Shown: one piece after another, positions 1-9,356 of the stretch
How the letters are laid out: the number at the start of each line of letters is the position of its first letter
Numbering within the stretch: position 1 is the first letter of the stretch
Source of the DNA: Spiroplasma eriocheiris
GTDB taxonomy: Bacteria; Bacillota_I; Bacilli_A; Mycoplasmatales; Mycoplasmataceae
Assembly: GCF_001029265.1 (NCBI RefSeq)
Contig: NZ_CP011856.1
Span: 310,001 to 374,000, forward strand
DNA: 64,000 nt
Direction of reading: 5' to 3'
Translations under genes and position numbers: made by a program
The notes under the pieces: model-generated
The model's database searches: none
Told to the model about the DNA's origin: nothing
Seen by the model: only the letters and a program-made list of their open reading frames with translations

Positions 1-461
1 CAGCGTCACCTGCAACAAAAGGTGATGCTTTAAAAAGTTTAATTGCTAAAAATGAAGCCGAAAAAGATGCCAAAGCCAAAGCAACAACGCCCAAACCAGC
101 GAAACCAGCAACGGTTACTGTTAAATCAGTAACTAGTGCGAAAGCAGAAATTGAAGTGGAAAAATTAGCACCAAAAACTGCGAAGGGTACTGGGGAAGTT
201 AAAGCTAAAGTTGAAAAAGATGCCAAGGCGAAACTAGCAGAAATGAAGAGTACTTTAGCGGCGGGAACTGCTAAAGGAAAAGGAACTGGTGTTAAAATTG
301 ATATCAGTACTAAGCAAAAAGACCCTAATGCAAAAGAATATACATATGGGGCCAACTGGGAAGAAAACCGTGATAAAATTGCCAAAGCAACAACTAAAAA
401 AGTTAGTGCTACTAGCGAAACTGCCAAAAAAACAACAGCTAAGAAAGGAACAACAAAATAA
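1..461 (+). CDS. rpmC: 50S ribosomal protein L29, C-terminal part (5' end outside window)
   Basis: The frame is open from base 3 to the TAA at 459-461. The visible part is a long Ala/Lys/Thr-rich tail of about 150 residues with repeated KAKA- and AKPA-like runs, then a less biased stretch ([19 protein letters not shown]) and a Lys-rich end. It lies directly upstream of rpsQ, where rpmC sits in the S10 operon, and overlaps the rpsQ ATG by one base. L29 is usually 60-70 aa; long L29 tails are known in some mycoplasmas. The identity rests on position and on that precedent, because the conserved L29 core lies outside the window. A separate hypothetical protein is possible but unlikely. Confidence 0.7.
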   Translation, partial: ASPATKGDALKSLIAKNEAEKDAKAKATTPKPAKPATVTVKSVTSAKAEIEVEKLAPKTAKGTGEVKAKVEKDAKAKLAEMKSTLAAGTAKGKGTGVKIDISTKQKDPNAKEYTYGANWEENRDKIAKATTKKVSATSETAKKTTAKKGTTK

Positions 462-718
462 TGGAAAGAAATTGTCGTAAAATTTTACAAGGACGAGTAG
501 TTTCAGATAAATCTGATAAAACAATTGCCGTTCTTGTTGAAACATACAAAAACCACCCCTTATATGGTAAACGAGTTAAATATTCAAAAAAATATTTAGC
601 CCATGATGAACAAAATGAAGCTCACATCGGAGATAAAGTAAGTATTATGGAAACAAGATCACTATCAAAAGTTAAACGCTTTCGTTTAATTGCCGTGATC
701 CAAAAAGCAATTGGTTAA
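461..718 (+). CDS. rpsQ: 30S ribosomal protein S17
   Basis: This 85-aa OB-fold protein binds 16S rRNA in the small subunit. It carries the family pattern [17 protein letters not shown] near the N terminus and the K[10 protein letters not shown] and [13 protein letters not shown] segments of S17. The ATG overlaps the last base of the upstream stop (TAATG), which implies translational coupling. An AAAGGA motif about 11 bases upstream can act as ribosome site. Length and gene order (L29-S17-L14) are standard. Confidence 0.97.
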   Translation: MERNCRKILQGRVVSDKSDKTIAVLVETYKNHPLYGKRVKYSKKYLAHDEQNEAHIGDKVSIMETRSLSKVKRFRLIAVIQKAIG

Positions 719-744
719 GATAGGAAAACTGTGAGGAAGAAATA

Positions 745-1113
745 ATGATCCAACAAGAATCTAGATTAAAAGTTGCTGATAATTCGGGAGCGAAAGAAGT
801 TTTAGTTATTAAAAACTTAGGTGGTTCATTTCGTAAGTTTACTAATATAGGTGATATTGTTGTATGTACTATTAAAAAAGCTGTTCCTGGTGGGATTGTT
901 AAAAAAGGACAAGTTGTTAAGGCAGTAATTGTTCGTACAAAACGCGGACTCCACCGCAATGATGGTAGTCACATTCGGTTTTCAGAAAACGCGGTTGTAA
1001 TTATTAAGGAAGATAAAACACCAAGAGGAACTCGGATTTTTGGTCCGATTGCCAGAGAAGTTAAAGAAGCAGGATTTAGCAAGATTGCTTCGTTAGCGCC
1101 AGAAGTACTATAG
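745..1113 (+). CDS. rplN: 50S ribosomal protein L14
   Basis: This 122-aa large-subunit protein begins [16 protein letters not shown], the classic L14 start, and has the [18 protein letters not shown] segment and the [12 protein letters not shown] motif. It forms part of the subunit interface. A GAGGA ribosome site lies a few bases upstream. It sits between rpsQ and rplX as in most bacteria. Confidence 0.98.
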   Translation: MIQQESRLKVADNSGAKEVLVIKNLGGSFRKFTNIGDIVVCTIKKAVPGGIVKKGQVVKAVIVRTKRGLHRNDGSHIRFSENAVVIIKEDKTPRGTRIFGPIAREVKEAGFSKIASLAPEVL

Positions 1114-1123
1114 GAGGATAACC

Positions 1124-1444
1124 ATGATAAAATTAAAATTTAAAAAAGGTGACTTAGTAAAAGTTATTTCTGGAAAACATAAAGGTGTTGAAGGTCCAAT
1201 TATGAAAATCATTCGTGATAAAAACCGGGTTGTAATTGAAGGAATTACTAATACTAAACATGTAAAGCCATCACAAGACAATACTGAAGGGGGAATCCAA
1301 GCGGTTCCTGCTTCAATTCACATCTCAAATATTGCATTAATTGATCCGAAAAATAAAAAAGAAACCACAAAAATTAGTTATCAAATCAATGATAATGGTA
1401 AAAAAACAAGAATTGCTCGTAAATCAAAAGCGCATTTGGCGTAA
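1124..1444 (+). CDS. rplX: 50S ribosomal protein L24
   Basis: This 106-aa protein has a KOW motif near the N terminus (KGDLVKVISGKHKGVEG) and the downstream VIEGITNTKHVKPS segment typical of L24, an assembly initiator that binds the 5' end of 23S rRNA. Its start follows the L14 stop by ten bases, with AGGAGG overlapping the L14 stop region. Length is normal. Confidence 0.98.
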   Translation: MIKLKFKKGDLVKVISGKHKGVEGPIMKIIRDKNRVVIEGITNTKHVKPSQDNTEGGIQAVPASIHISNIALIDPKNKKETTKISYQINDNGKKTRIARKSKAHLA

Positions 1445-1466
1445 GAAAGGAATAACAAGATAAAAT

Positions 1467-2006
1467 ATGGAACGAATTGAAAAACGTTATAAAGAAGAAA
1501 TTTTACCAGAGTTATTCAAAGAGCAAGGTTACCAATCAATTATGCAAGTTCCGAAGGTTACAAAAATTGTAATTAATGTCGGAGCTGGAGATGCGACTCA
1601 GAATTCAAAAGCAATTGAAGATGTTGTTAACGAGTTAAGTTTAATTGCCGGATTACGTCCAGTTGTAACCTTAGCGAAAGGTTCAATTGCTTCATTTAAA
1701 TTACGGGAAGGAATGCCAATTGGGGCAAAAGTTACTCTTCGCGGAAAAAAAATGTACCAATTTTTAGATAAATTAATTAATATTGCTTTACCACGGGTAA
1801 GAGATTTCCGTGGCGTTAGCAAAGATGCTTTTGACGGCAGAGGAAATTATTCATTAGGAATTAAAGAACAAATCATTTTCCCCGAAATTGACTATGATAA
1901 AGTTAAAAAAATTCGAGGAATGGATATTACGATTGTAACAAGTGCCAACAAGAACGAAGATGCTTATGCATTATTGAAAAAAATGGGAATGCCATTTAAA
2001 AAATAG
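1467..2006 (+). CDS. rplE: 50S ribosomal protein L5
   Basis: This 179-aa protein binds 5S rRNA. It contains the family pattern [19 protein letters not shown], the [19 protein letters not shown] segment and the [19 protein letters not shown] motif. It ends in a Lys-rich tail. Order L24-L5-S14 is conserved. Length is the usual one. Confidence 0.98.
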   Translation: MERIEKRYKEEILPELFKEQGYQSIMQVPKVTKIVINVGAGDATQNSKAIEDVVNELSLIAGLRPVVTLAKGSIASFKLREGMPIGAKVTLRGKKMYQFLDKLINIALPRVRDFRGVSKDAFDGRGNYSLGIKEQIIFPEIDYDKVKKIRGMDITIVTSANKNEDAYALLKKMGMPFKK

Positions 2007-2018
2007 GGGGAAAGAAAC

Positions 2019-2201
2019 ATGGCTAAAAAATCATTAAAAGTTAAACAAGCTCGTCATCCAAAATTTAAAGTAAGAGGCTACACTCGTTGTGGAAACTGTG
2101 GACGTCCTCATGCGGTATTACGTAAATATAACTTATGTCGTTTATGTTTTAGAGATTTAGCTTACAAGGGACAAATCCCAGGTGTTAGAAAAGCTTCATG
2201 A
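2019..2201 (+). CDS. rpsZ: 30S ribosomal protein S14, zinc-binding type
   Basis: This 60-aa protein is the short, zinc-binding form of S14. The two Cys pairs CGNC and CRLC give the four zinc ligands, followed by the conserved [17 protein letters not shown] end. It has a strong GGGGGAAAG ribosome site about seven bases upstream. It organises the head of the 30S subunit. No second, zinc-free S14 gene is seen in the window. Confidence 0.97.
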   Translation: MAKKSLKVKQARHPKFKVRGYTRCGNCGRPHAVLRKYNLCRLCFRDLAYKGQIPGVRKAS

Positions 2202-2223
2202 TAGAAAGAGAGACTAGATAATT

Positions 2224-2613
2224 ATGATGATCGATCCAATTGCTGATATGTTAACAAGAATCAGAAATGCGAACCAACGGCTACATAAAAGTGTGGTAAT
2301 GCCACCAAGTAAAATGAAAGTTAAATTAGCTGAAATTTTAAAAGCCGAAGGTTACATTGAAGATTTTAAAGTAACAGGAGAAGTTAAAAAAGAATTAAGT
2401 ATCTTGCTAAAATATAAAGGAAAAACAAAAGTTATTTCAGGGTTAAAAAGAATTTCAAAACCAGGACTACGAGTTTATGTAACTGTTGATAGAGTACCTC
2501 AAGTATTAAATGGATTAGGGATTGCAATCATTTCAACAAGCCAAGGGGTTATGACGGATAAAATGGCAAAACAAGCTCATCTCGGTGGGGAAGTTATTGC
2601 TTATGTGTGATAG
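2224..2613 (+). CDS. rpsH: 30S ribosomal protein S8
   Basis: This protein, 129 aa with UGA read as Trp, has the S8 start ([14 protein letters not shown]) and the C-terminal [21 protein letters not shown] motif. The last codons are GTG-TGA-TAG, so the protein ends AYVW. A C-terminal Trp is conserved across S8, which makes this direct proof of UGA=Trp. There are two in-frame ATGs (2224 and 2227); the family start fits either. S8 binds the central domain of 16S rRNA. Confidence 0.98.
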
Positions 2614-2633
2614 AAGGTTACAGAGGTAGCAAA

Positions 2634-3173
2634 ATGTCTCGAATTGGAAATCGCGAATTAAAAATCCCAACCGGTGTTGAAATTACAGTCCAACCAAATA
2701 ATGTTATTGTTAAAGGCACAAAAGGACAATTAGAACAAAAAATTCCTAATGTTATCAAAGTCGAAGCAAAAGATGGGGTTGTTAAAACAACCAGAGTTAA
2801 CGAAGTTAAACATACTAAACAATTACACGGAACTATTAATTCACTAATCCAAGGAATGATCCAGGGAGTTAGTGTTGGGTTCAAAAAAGAATTAGAAATC
2901 TCCGGGGTTGGTTATAAAGCTAACTTACAAGGAGATAAACTAATGTTAAACTTAGGGTTCTCTCATCCAATTGAATATCATATTCCAAAAGGAATTACCC
3001 TAACTGTCCCAAAACCAACGCAAATTACAGTAGAAGGAATTTCAAAACAATTAGTAGGTGAAGTTGCTGCTAATATTAGAAACTTTAAAAAACCAGAACC
3101 TTATAAAGGAAAAGGGATTAAATATAAAAATGAACACATTATTCGTAAAGAAGGAAAATCAGCTGGTAAATAA
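2634..3173 (+). CDS. rplF: 50S ribosomal protein L6
   Basis: This 179-aa protein begins [15 protein letters not shown], the standard L6 start, so the ATG at 2634 is chosen over an upstream in-frame GTG at 2607 that lies inside rpsH. Two L6 repeats are visible, and it ends with the RNA-binding motif [13 protein letters not shown] near residue 155. It sits near the sarcin-ricin loop of the large subunit. An AGAGG ribosome site lies close upstream. Confidence 0.98.
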   Translation: MSRIGNRELKIPTGVEITVQPNNVIVKGTKGQLEQKIPNVIKVEAKDGVVKTTRVNEVKHTKQLHGTINSLIQGMIQGVSVGFKKELEISGVGYKANLQGDKLMLNLGFSHPIEYHIPKGITLTVPKPTQITVEGISKQLVGEVAANIRNFKKPEPYKGKGIKYKNEHIIRKEGKSAGK

Positions 3174-3194
3174 CAGCAGGGAAGGAAAAAGAAG

Positions 3195-3551
3195 ATGAAT
3201 AACAACTCACGTAGTAGTAATCGCAAAAAAAGACATTATCGTGTGCGTAACAAAATTTCTGGAACCTCGCAACGACCAAGATTGAATGTGTTCAAATCAA
3301 ACGGCCACTTTTATGCCCAATTGATTGATGATGTGAAACAGACAACCCTTGCTTCCGCATCAACTTTAAAAATGAAAGATTTAAAATCAACTTCAAACAT
3401 CGCTGCTGCTGAACAAGTAGGAGCTGAAATTGCTAAATTAGCAATTGCTAAGAAAGTTACCAATGTCGTATTTGATCGTAGTGGGTATTTATACCACGGA
3501 AAAGTAAAAGCATTTGCAGAAGCCGCCCGTAAAGCTGGCTTAAAATTCTAA
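3195..3551 (+). CDS. rplR: 50S ribosomal protein L18
   Basis: This 118-aa 5S rRNA-binding protein has the L18 signature [20 protein letters not shown] and the C-terminal [20 protein letters not shown]. It starts 21 bases after rplF with a GGGAAGGA-type ribosome site. Length and order (L6-L18-S5) are standard. Confidence 0.98.
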   Translation: MNNNSRSSNRKKRHYRVRNKISGTSQRPRLNVFKSNGHFYAQLIDDVKQTTLASASTLKMKDLKSTSNIAAAEQVGAEIAKLAIAKKVTNVVFDRSGYLYHGKVKAFAEAARKAGLKF

Positions 3552-3569
3552 TAAAGGAGAAAGAAAATA

Positions 3570-4211
3570 ATGGCAGAAAATAAAGAAGCATTAGCAGTTA
3601 ATACTAATGACCAAGGAAAACCAGCAGAACAAGCACCCGCAAAATCACACCAAGAAGGAAAACCAAATTTCCACCAAAACAAACCTTTTAATAAACAAGA
3701 CAACAAATGATTTAACCGTCGTGATAACCAAGACAACATGTTTGAAGAAAAAGTTGTTGCAATTAACCGGGTTACAAAAGTAACAAAGGGTGGTCGTCAC
3801 TTCCGCTTTGCCGCGGTTGTTGTAATTGGTGATAAAAAAGGAAAAGTTGGCTTTGGAACTGGAAAGGCTAATGAAGTACCTGATGCAATTAAAAAAGCAA
3901 TTAAAGAGGCCAAAAAACAACTAGTAAGAGTTCCAATTGTGGGAACAACAATTCCCCATGAAGTTATTGGTCACTTTGGAGCTGGGAAAGTGATGATGAA
4001 ACCAGCCAAAAAAGGGACGGGAGTAATTGCTGGAGGACCAGTGCGTGCTGTGATTGAACTTTCAGGATTAGCAGATGTTTATACGAAATCATTAGGATCA
4101 AATACCCCAATTAATATTTTACGAGCAGCTTTTGAGGGATTCAAAGAATTAAGAACAGCGGACCAAATTGCCAAATTACGTGGTAAAACACCAGAAGAAT
4201 TACTAGGATAA
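3570..4211 (+). CDS. rpsE: 30S ribosomal protein S5 with N-terminal extension
   Basis: This 213-aa protein has a normal S5 core from about residue 57 ([20 protein letters not shown] onward) with the double-stranded RNA-binding fold and [13 protein letters not shown] motif. Before it lies a hydrophilic, Gln/Asn/Lys-rich extension of about 55 residues that contains one UGA-Trp (near residue 47). The start at 3570 follows a strong AAAGGAGAAAG site. S5 takes part in decoding accuracy and translocation. The extension is longer than in Escherichia coli S5 (about 167 aa in all). Confidence 0.96.
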
Positions 4212-4224
4212 GGAGTTTATATTA

Positions 4225-4662
4225 ATGAAATTACATGAATTAAAATATAGTGATGGCGCTCGTCATGAAAAAAAACGTTTAGGACGAGGAACATCTTCCG
4301 GAACGGGAAAAACTTCTGGAAAAGGTAATAAAGGTCAAAATGCTCGTACTGGTGGAGGAGTGCGCCCTGGATTTGAAGGGGGACAAACTCCAATCTTTCG
4401 AAGAATCCCGAAAGTAGGATTTACCAATATTAATACCAAAAGCTATACAATCTTTAACTTAAAAGATTTAGAAAAATTAAATGTGAGTGAAATTAATCAC
4501 CAAACATTAGCTCAAAAAAAATTAATTAAATCAGAAAAAGAATTAATTAAAATCTTAGGTAGTGGTACAATATCTAAGAGCGTCAATGTCAAAACAAATA
4601 AAATTTCAAAAGCAGCCCAACAAGCAATTGAAGCGGCTGGGGGGAAAGTAGAGGTAATATAA
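4225..4662 (+). CDS. rplO: 50S ribosomal protein L15
   Basis: This 145-aa protein has the Gly/Lys/Arg-rich N-terminal part typical of L15 ([19 protein letters not shown] and the [20 protein letters not shown] segment) and an acidic-basic C-terminal domain ending in AAGGKVEVI. It follows rpsE by only 13 bases. The usual rpmD (L30) between S5 and L15 is therefore absent, as known for mollicutes. Confidence 0.98.
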   Translation: MKLHELKYSDGARHEKKRLGRGTSSGTGKTSGKGNKGQNARTGGGVRPGFEGGQTPIFRRIPKVGFTNINTKSYTIFNLKDLEKLNVSEINHQTLAQKKLIKSEKELIKILGSGTISKSVNVKTNKISKAAQQAIEAAGGKVEVI

Positions 4663-4664
4663 TA

Positions 4665-6092
4665 GTGAAAACCAAAGCTAAAAAAAGAAAGGCCAAGAAA
4701 GCAGCACAAGTTGATCTTGTCAAATCAAATAACTTTTTTGTCAAAAATAAGTATCTAATTAAAAGAATTGCTTTCACCCTAATTGTGTTAGTTGTAATTC
4801 GATTAGGAAGTTATTTGACCATGCCCGGAGTTACCGTTAGTCCTAATATTCAAGATTTATCAAATACTGATCAGTTCTTCAGTTTAATCTCAATGTTAGG
4901 GGGAGGAACTTTAGGAAAATTCTCAATTTTAGCTTTGGGAGTTTCGCCATATATTACTGCCTCAATTATTGTCCAGTTGTTATCAACGGATGTGATTCCA
5001 CCATTATCGCGTTGAGCGAAGGGTGGGGAAAAAGGTCGCAAAAAATTAGACCGTTTAACAAAATGATTAACAATTCCTTTTGCAATTATGCAGGGAGTAG
5101 CCACAATCTTTACAATGGCGAACCAGGGAATTATTAGTCCGAAGTGATCAACCAATGATTTTGGAACGGGGAGTCCAATTTTCTACTACATTTTAGTTCC
5201 ATGTGCTTTAATTGCTGGAACCATGTTTATGTTATGAATTGCTGATCAAATCACAATTCGGGGAATTGGAAACGGAGTTTCAATCATTATTTTTGCGGGA
5301 ATTGTGGCAAAGTTACCAAGTAACTTAGAAACAACCTTTAAGTTTTGAATTTCTGACCAAGAAGACATTAACCTATTATTTGATGGGATTTTAAAATTCC
5401 TTGTTTATGTGGTAATGTTCTTATTAGTAATCTTGTTTGTTGTCATGTTAAATGAATCGGAACGAAAACTACCAATTCAACAAACCGGAAGTGGACTGTC
5501 CTCGGGTGGTGAACAGAACAAACCCTTCTTGCCGTTAAAAATTAACTCGGCGGGGGTAATTCCTGTTATTTTTGCCTCAGCTTTAATTTCCGCTCCTATT
5601 ACAGTTTCCCAAATTATTAGTGTTTCGAACCCTAATAATGGGTTTGTCCAGTTTACAAATAACTACTTATCATTTTCAACTTGACCAGGAATTATTATTT
5701 ATGCAGTTTTAACAATTCTTTTCACATTCTTGTATTCGCAAGTACAAATGAATCCTGAGAAAATTGCTGAAAACTTTCAAAAAGCGGGAACCTTTATTCC
5801 CGGCGTGCGACCAGGGAAGGAAACTGAAAAATATATTAAGGGAACAATTAACCGCTTAAGTATTTTAGGGTCGATTTTCTTAGCCGCCATTGCGATTTTA
5901 CCATATGTTATTAGTAAGCTAACTAGTTTACCAAGTGCCTTAGCAATTGGGGGGACTGGATTAATTATTATGGTGTCAGTTGCGTTAGAAACAATGCGTC
6001 AAATTAAAGGACGAATTACGCAACAAGCCTTTATTGATAAAAAATCACAAAGTTTGAATCAAGATTTAAATGATAATTCATACTTGTGATAA
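4665..6092 (+). CDS. secY: Protein translocase subunit SecY
   Basis: This 475-aa protein is the channel of the Sec translocon. It starts at GTG 4665, two bases after the L15 stop, with GAGGT about nine bases upstream. It has ten expected membrane spans, the first near residues 30-48, a plug-region [20 protein letters not shown] motif and the late SecY motif [18 protein letters not shown]. Several UGA codons encode Trp, including the last sense codon before TAA at 6090. A short basic N-terminal tail precedes the first span. Confidence 0.97.
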
Positions 6093-6113
6093 GAAAGGTG
6101 TGTTATTAATTTT

Positions 6114-6752
6114 ATGCGCAATATTATATTATTAGGAGCACCAGGCAGTGGAAAGGGAACCCAATCAGAAAAAATTATTGCTCAGTTTGGTTATAACCAT
6201 ATCTCAACCGGTGATATTATTCGGGACAATATTCGTAATAACACCGCAAAGGGGAACTTAGCTAAAAAATATTCTGAACAAGGGAAACTAGTTCCTGATG
6301 ACTTGATGATTGAGATGCTAGAAGATTATTTACAAACAGTTCAGGGTGATATCATTTGAGATGGTTTTCCCCGCACTGTTAATCAAGCGGAAAAACTAGA
6401 CGAATTATTAGCAAAACGAAATGCAAAAGTTGATCATACGCTATACTTTGAAATTGCGGAATCAAAACTAATCGATCGGATTACGGGACGATTAACATGT
6501 CCAACTTGTAAAAGAACTTATCACATTACCTTCCACCCTCCGAAAGTGGCCGGAATTTGTGATTATGATCAAACCCCACTAGTCCGTCGTGCGGATGATA
6601 CCGCTGAAAAAGTCCAAGTAAGATTAGCAGAATATAAACGAGATACTGAACCATTAGTTCAATATTATCTTAATAAGCAAAACCTATCAGTTATTGATGC
6701 TGATATGGAAGGTGACGCTGTTTGAAACCAAATCGTTGCAATTATTAAGTAA
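6114..6752 (+). CDS. adk: Adenylate kinase
   Basis: This 212-aa enzyme interconverts ATP + AMP and 2 ADP. It has the P-loop [10 protein letters not shown] at residues 7-16, the AMP-site region [17 protein letters not shown] and the DGFPRT motif (its Trp just before is encoded by UGA). The LID domain has a zinc site C-x2-C...C-x2-D (CPTC, then CDYD), as in Gram-positive long-type kinases. In most Firmicutes map follows adk; here infA follows, and map is found at 9357. Confidence 0.97.
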
Positions 6753-6775
6753 CAAAAGAGATTGGAGGTAATAAA

Positions 6776-6994
6776 ATGGCTAAATCTGATTTACTAGATG
6801 TTCAAGGAAAAGTTTTAGAAGTATTACCAAATACAATGTTTAAGGTCGAATTAGAAAACGGCGCAGTTATTTTAGCTCACGTCTCTGGTAAAATTCGTAT
6901 GAATTACATTCGCATTTTACCGGGCGATTTAGTAACTGTTGAAATGTCACCATATGATTTAGAACGTGGGCGTATTGTCTTTCGACACAAATAA
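6776..6994 (+). CDS. infA: Translation initiation factor IF-1
   Basis: This 72-aa S1/OB-fold protein binds the A site of the 30S subunit. It shows the typical IF-1 sequence: [36 protein letters not shown] and the end [23 protein letters not shown] ribosome site lies about five bases before the ATG. It is followed by rpmJ, the usual neighbour. Confidence 0.98.
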   Translation: MAKSDLLDVQGKVLEVLPNTMFKVELENGAVILAHVSGKIRMNYIRILPGDLVTVEMSPYDLERGRIVFRHK

Positions 6995-7020
6995 ATTAAG
7001 TTTGAGGAGGAGTATGCACG

Positions 7021-7134
7021 ATGAAAGTACGATCATCAGTCAAAAAAATCTGCGACAAATGTCGGGTAATTAGAAGAAAAAATCGCGTTATGATAATCTG
7101 TCAACAACCAAAACACAAGCAAAGACAGGGATAA
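7021..7134 (+). CDS. rpmJ: 50S ribosomal protein L36
   Basis: This is a 37-aa zinc-ribbon protein: [20 protein letters not shown] with CDKC, followed by a later Cys and His (ICQQPKH) that complete the zinc site. A TTTGAGGAGGAG ribosome site lies upstream. It sits between infA and rpsM as in most bacteria. Confidence 0.98.
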   Translation: MKVRSSVKKICDKCRVIRRKNRVMIICQQPKHKQRQG

Positions 7135-7152
7135 AAGGAGGAAAATAGAAAC

Positions 7153-7518
7153 ATGGCACGTATCGGAGGAGTCGATATTCCAAATGATAAAAGGGTAGTT
7201 ATTGCCTTAACTTATATCTTTGGAATCGGAAAACCACTATCTCAACAAATCTTAGCAGATGCTAAAATCTCAGAAGATGTACGAGTAAAAGATTTATCAG
7301 AAGAAGAATTAACTAAAATTAGAAATGAAATTGCAAAATACAAAACCGAAGGGGATTTACGTCGTGAAGTTGCCCTAAATATTAAACGATTGATGGAAAT
7401 TGGAAGTTATCGGGGAATGCGTCACCGTAAAGGGTTACCAGTTAGAGGGCAATCAACAAAACAAAACGCGCGTACTGCTAAAGGACCACGAAAAACAGTA
7501 GCGAATAAGAAAAAATAG
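7153..7518 (+). CDS. rpsM: 30S ribosomal protein S13
   Basis: This 121-aa protein of the 30S head contacts the 50S subunit and P-site tRNA. It has the [20 protein letters not shown] start, the helix-two-turn-helix region and the C-terminal [20 protein letters not shown] motif. An AAAGGAGGAAAA site precedes it. Length is normal. Confidence 0.98.
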   Translation: MARIGGVDIPNDKRVVIALTYIFGIGKPLSQQILADAKISEDVRVKDLSEEELTKIRNEIAKYKTEGDLRREVALNIKRLMEIGSYRGMRHRKGLPVRGQSTKQNARTAKGPRKTVANKKK

Positions 7519-7530
7519 AGGAGTGTAATT

Positions 7531-7920
7531 ATGGCTGTTAAAAAAGTAACTAATAAGAAAAAAGTTAAAAAAAATATTAATAAAGGTGTGGCCCACATTC
7601 ACTCAACTTTCAATAATACAATTGTCACTATTTCCGATGAAGGCGGGAATGTAATTTCATGATCATCAGCGGGAGCGATGGGATTTAAAGGAAGTAAAAA
7701 ATCAACCCCATATGCTGCGCAAATGGTTGCCGAAGCGGCGGGAAAAGCTAGTCAAGAACACGGAATGCACAGCATTCAAGTTGAAGTAAAAGGACCAGGT
7801 CCGGGTCGAGACGCGGCAGTAAGAAGTTTACAAGCAATTGGGTTAGATATTACTTCAATTAAAGATGTAACTCCAATTCCTCATAATGGGGCTCGTCCAC
7901 CAAAAAGACCACGAGGATAA
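7531..7920 (+). CDS. rpsK: 30S ribosomal protein S11
   Basis: This 129-aa platform protein starts at 7531 after AGAGGAGTG. The core [20 protein letters not shown] is followed by [20 protein letters not shown], where the Trp of the conserved SWSSAG motif is coded by UGA at about residue 44. It ends with [14 protein letters not shown]11 binds the Shine-Dalgarno helix region. Confidence 0.98.
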
Positions 7921-7936
7921 GGAGAGTGATAGTTAG

Positions 7937-8890
7937 ATGAAACAATTTATTAGACCAGAATTTAAATTAGAAGCGGAAGACAAATCAAACAATTATGGAA
8001 AATTTTTAGTTGAACCATTAGAACGTGGATTTGGAATTACCCTGGGAAATGCATTGCGCAGAACATTATTATCTTCAACTCCCGGAGCGGCAGTGTTTGC
8101 AATCCGGATTAAAGGAGCCTCACATGAATTTACCGCAATTCCCGGTGTTGTCGAACATGTTACAAAAATTATTTTAAATATTAAAAACCTTGTGTTAAAA
8201 ATTGATCAAAATATTATTCCCGATGGGGAGTCAGTAATTTTAAAAATTAATTCTAACAAGGAAGGCGATGTGTTAGCAAAAGATATTGAATTACCAGCTG
8301 GTGTTGAAGTAATCAATAAGGATTTACATATTGCCACAATTGCGAAGGGCGGAGAATTAAACTTAGAATTACATGCTCGTAATTCGCGGGGATATAAATC
8401 ATTTAATGATAATAAAAAAGAAAAGAAATATGCGGACTTAATTGTCATTGATTCAAACTATTCACCAGTTCAAAAGGTTTCTTATACAGTTGAACCAACC
8501 AAAGTAGGAAAAAATGCTGATTTAGAAAAATTAGAAATTGAAGTCCAAACTGATAGTTCAATTACGCCAGTTAACGCGATTGCGATGGCAGGTAAAATTC
8601 TATCGGAACACTTAGAATTCTTTATTAACTTAAATGAAGCAATTAAAGCAACCCAAGTTATTTCATCGGAAACTGAAAAAGAAGAGGATGAATTAGACCG
8701 TAGTATTGATGAGTTAGAATTTACTCCACGTTCACAAAACTGCTTGAAACGTGCTAAAATTGAAACCCTTCGTGATCTAATATCAAAAACCGAAGAAGAA
8801 ATCCAAGAAATTCGAAACTTAGGTAAAAAATCATTAACTGGAATTAAAGAAAAAGTAGCCGCTTTAGGTTTACATTTTAGAAGAGATTAA
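7937..8890 (+). CDS. rpoA: RNA polymerase subunit alpha
   Basis: This 317-aa protein has the alpha N-terminal dimerisation domain (LEPLERGFGITLGNALRRTL near residues 28-47) and a C-terminal domain near residues 250-310 with the helix-hairpin-helix motif LGKKSLTGIKEKVAALGL that binds promoter UP elements and activators. An acidic linker lies near residues 235-250. The start has an AAGGAGAGTG site. It is next to rplQ as usual. Confidence 0.98.
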   Translation: MKQFIRPEFKLEAEDKSNNYGKFLVEPLERGFGITLGNALRRTLLSSTPGAAVFAIRIKGASHEFTAIPGVVEHVTKIILNIKNLVLKIDQNIIPDGESVILKINSNKEGDVLAKDIELPAGVEVINKDLHIATIAKGGELNLELHARNSRGYKSFNDNKKEKKYADLIVIDSNYSPVQKVSYTVEPTKVGKNADLEKLEIEVQTDSSITPVNAIAMAGKILSEHLEFFINLNEAIKATQVISSETEKEEDELDRSIDELEFTPRSQNCLKRAKIETLRDLISKTEEEIQEIRNLGKKSLTGIKEKVAALGLHFRRD

Positions 8891-8910
8891 ACAGAAAGGA
8901 GCAGCAATTC

Positions 8911-9270
8911 ATGTCATATCAACAAAAAAGAGGTAAAAATACATCATGACGTAATGGTTTAATGCGTAATCTTGCAGCGGAGCTAATTATTAATGAAAGA
9001 TTAGAAGTAACAGAAACCAGAGCAAAAGAATTGCGTCGCCATGTTGACAAATTAATTACCTTAGGAAAACGTCAAGACTTACATGCTCGTCGAAGAGCGG
9101 CTAGTTTTTTAAGAGATATTGAAGCAAACGAAAAAGAAACTGCTTTACAAAAATTATTTAATGGCATTGCCAAAAAATACAAAGATCGCAATGGTGGTTA
9201 TACCCGAATTTTAAAATTAGATAATCGTCGTGGTGATAACGCCCCTATGGTAATCATTGAATTAGTATAA
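8911..9270 (+). CDS. rplQ: 50S ribosomal protein L17
   Basis: This 119-aa protein starts at 8911 ([20 protein letters not shown], the Trp coded by UGA). It shows the L17 pattern [21 protein letters not shown] and [16 protein letters not shown] and ends with the [10 protein letters not shown] strand. It is the last gene of the operon and is followed at once by an intrinsic terminator. Confidence 0.98.
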
Positions 9271-9283
9271 GCAACCTTTTTAG

Positions 9284-9315
9284 CTAATGGCCCCACGTGG
9301 CTATTAGTTTTTTCT
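9284..9315 (+). terminator. Rho-independent terminator of the spc/alpha operon
   Basis: A 9-bp stem (CTAATGGCC with GGCTATTAG, one G-T pair) with a 6-base loop is followed by six T and further T-rich sequence. It lies 14 bases after the rplQ stop and separates the ribosomal operon from map. Confidence 0.9.
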
Positions 9316-9324
9316 TTCTTATGT

Positions 9325-9330
9325 TATGAT
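9325..9330 (+). promoter_or_regulatory. Extended -10 promoter of map
   Basis: TGTTATGAT gives an extended -10 (TATGAT at 9325-9330) 27 bases before the map start and downstream of the operon terminator. No good -35 is visible. Inference from sequence only. Confidence 0.55.
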
Positions 9331-9356
9331 AGATAAGTAGAAAAGATGGTGAAAAA

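Noticed and set aside
2607-2633. GTG start for L6 at 2607
   Set aside because: It lies within the S8 gene; the family start [12 protein letters not shown] fits the ATG at 2634.
3548-3920. Minus-strand open frames opposite rpsE
   Set aside because: They have no ribosome site and lie fully over the S5 gene, whose reading frame is certain.
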